Source of the DNA: Leptospira sanjuanensis | GTDB taxonomy: Bacteria > Spirochaetota > Leptospiria > Leptospirales > Leptospiraceae | DNA: 64,000 nucleotides | Reading direction: 5' to 3' | Assembly: GCF_022267325.1 (NCBI RefSeq) | Contig: NZ_JAIZBG010000001.1 | Location: 3,654,501-3,718,500, forward strand | Shown: piece after piece, positions 63,731-64,000 of the stretch | Layout of the letters: each line of letters begins with the position of its first letter | Numbering within the stretch: position 1 is the first letter of the stretch | Notes under the pieces: generated by a model | Seen by the model: the letters and a program-made list of their open reading frames with translations, nothing else | Told to the model about the DNA's origin: nothing | Databases searched by the model: none | Program-made: the position numbers and the translations under genes

Positions 63731-64000
63731 TTACACTAAGGCAATCTCTTCCGACCTTTCAGGATTGCCGGAAGAATTGTCGTCTCCTCCGGCTTTAGCT
63801 GCCGGTTTGTAGTCCGTCCAAGCAGATTCAACGAAATCAAGTTTACCTTCTTTGAAATCGATTTCGATTTTAGTCGGTTCCTTGTAAGCCCCTTTGAGTG
63901 TTTGAACCGCCATGTGGTCTTCGAGTTCTCTTTGGAAAACCCTACGCAACGGTCTCGCACCGAACTTCTCGTCGTAACCGATATCCATGATATGGTCTTT
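63731..64000 (-). CDS. Clp protease ATP-binding subunit, C-terminal end (partial)
   Basis: The frame runs beyond the right edge of the window; only about 90 C-terminal residues are seen. [21 protein letters not shown] is the signature of the D2 small domain of ClpA/ClpC-type AAA+ unfoldases, including the arginine-sensor ARPLRR. An Asp/Ser/Glu-rich tail follows. The full protein most likely works with ClpP; ClpC is more likely than ClpA, but this cannot be decided here. Confidence 0.82.
   Translation of the reverse strand, partial: KDHIMDIGYDEKFGARPLRRVFQRELEDHMAVQTLKGAYKEPTKIEIDFKEGKLDFVESAWTDYKPAAKAGGDDNSSGNPERSEEIALV

Overview
The window is chromosomal DNA of a spirochaete of the genus Leptospira. 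The support is the content: a P83/100-family antigen, a flgB-flgC-fliE flagellar cluster, many Leptospira-style secreted TPR, beta-barrel and lipoprotein genes, and a 7TM-DISM/AraC membrane regulator. Base composition looks mid-40s % GC by eye (not computed), which is high for a classical pathogenic species, so a higher-GC member of the pathogenic clade is possible. I cannot name the species. No rRNA, tRNA, CRISPR array, prophage or intact insertion sequence was seen.

Layout. 0.1-6.4 kb: membrane AraC-type regulator, lytic transglycosylase MltA, an ammonium transporter fused to an adenylate cyclase, and, tail-to-tail with it, a protein with two cyclic-nucleotide-binding domains. 6.6-11.6 kb: methionine aminopeptidase, SDR, metal-binding-like secreted protein, xenobiotic acetyltransferase and acyl-CoA dehydrogenase. 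11.9-19.6 kb: a giant acidic-tract SUKH-like protein divergent from a MerR regulator, with a perfect operator-like dyad between them. The merR operon continues with an EamA transporter and an outer-membrane protein; a terminator and a second beta-barrel gene follow. 19.6-30 kb: MsrA, two paralogous alpha/beta-hydrolase (lipo)proteins, family-4 uracil-DNA glycosylase divergent from a ligase-associated exonuclease, an ankyrin protein, penicillin acylase, and a homologue of the ligase-associated ATP-dependent DNA ligase that has lost its catalytic motifs. 30.4-37.2 kb: QueD, QueC, transhydrogenase subunits, a dienelactone-hydrolase-like protein, a WGR protein and small hypotheticals. 37.4-46.2 kb: TPR protein, lipoprotein, STAS protein, flgB-flgC-fliE, an AT-rich lipoprotein, P83/100, SerC and RpiB. 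46.2-56 kb: LamG/FN3-like surface proteins, a PIN/antitoxin-like pair, a two-gene membrane signalling unit with a degenerate GGDEF-like end, and TPR/FN3 proteins. 56-64 kb: methyltransferase, a sugar transferase fused to a di-iron ferritin-like domain, a NarL-type two-component pair, and an operon of Clp ATPase (partial), a membrane protein, a TPR protein and MtaB.

How genes may work together. The ammonium-transporter cyclase and the double cNMP-binding protein form a plausible nitrogen-to-cAMP signalling unit. The exonuclease and the dead ligase look like remnants, or a repurposed form, of the bacterial ligase-associated DNA repair module. MerR, EamA and the outer-membrane protein look like a self-regulated efflux or uptake cassette. 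A roughly 16-bp palindrome related to TGTGGGAACTCCCACA recurs ten times, always between genes and often starting at a stop codon.
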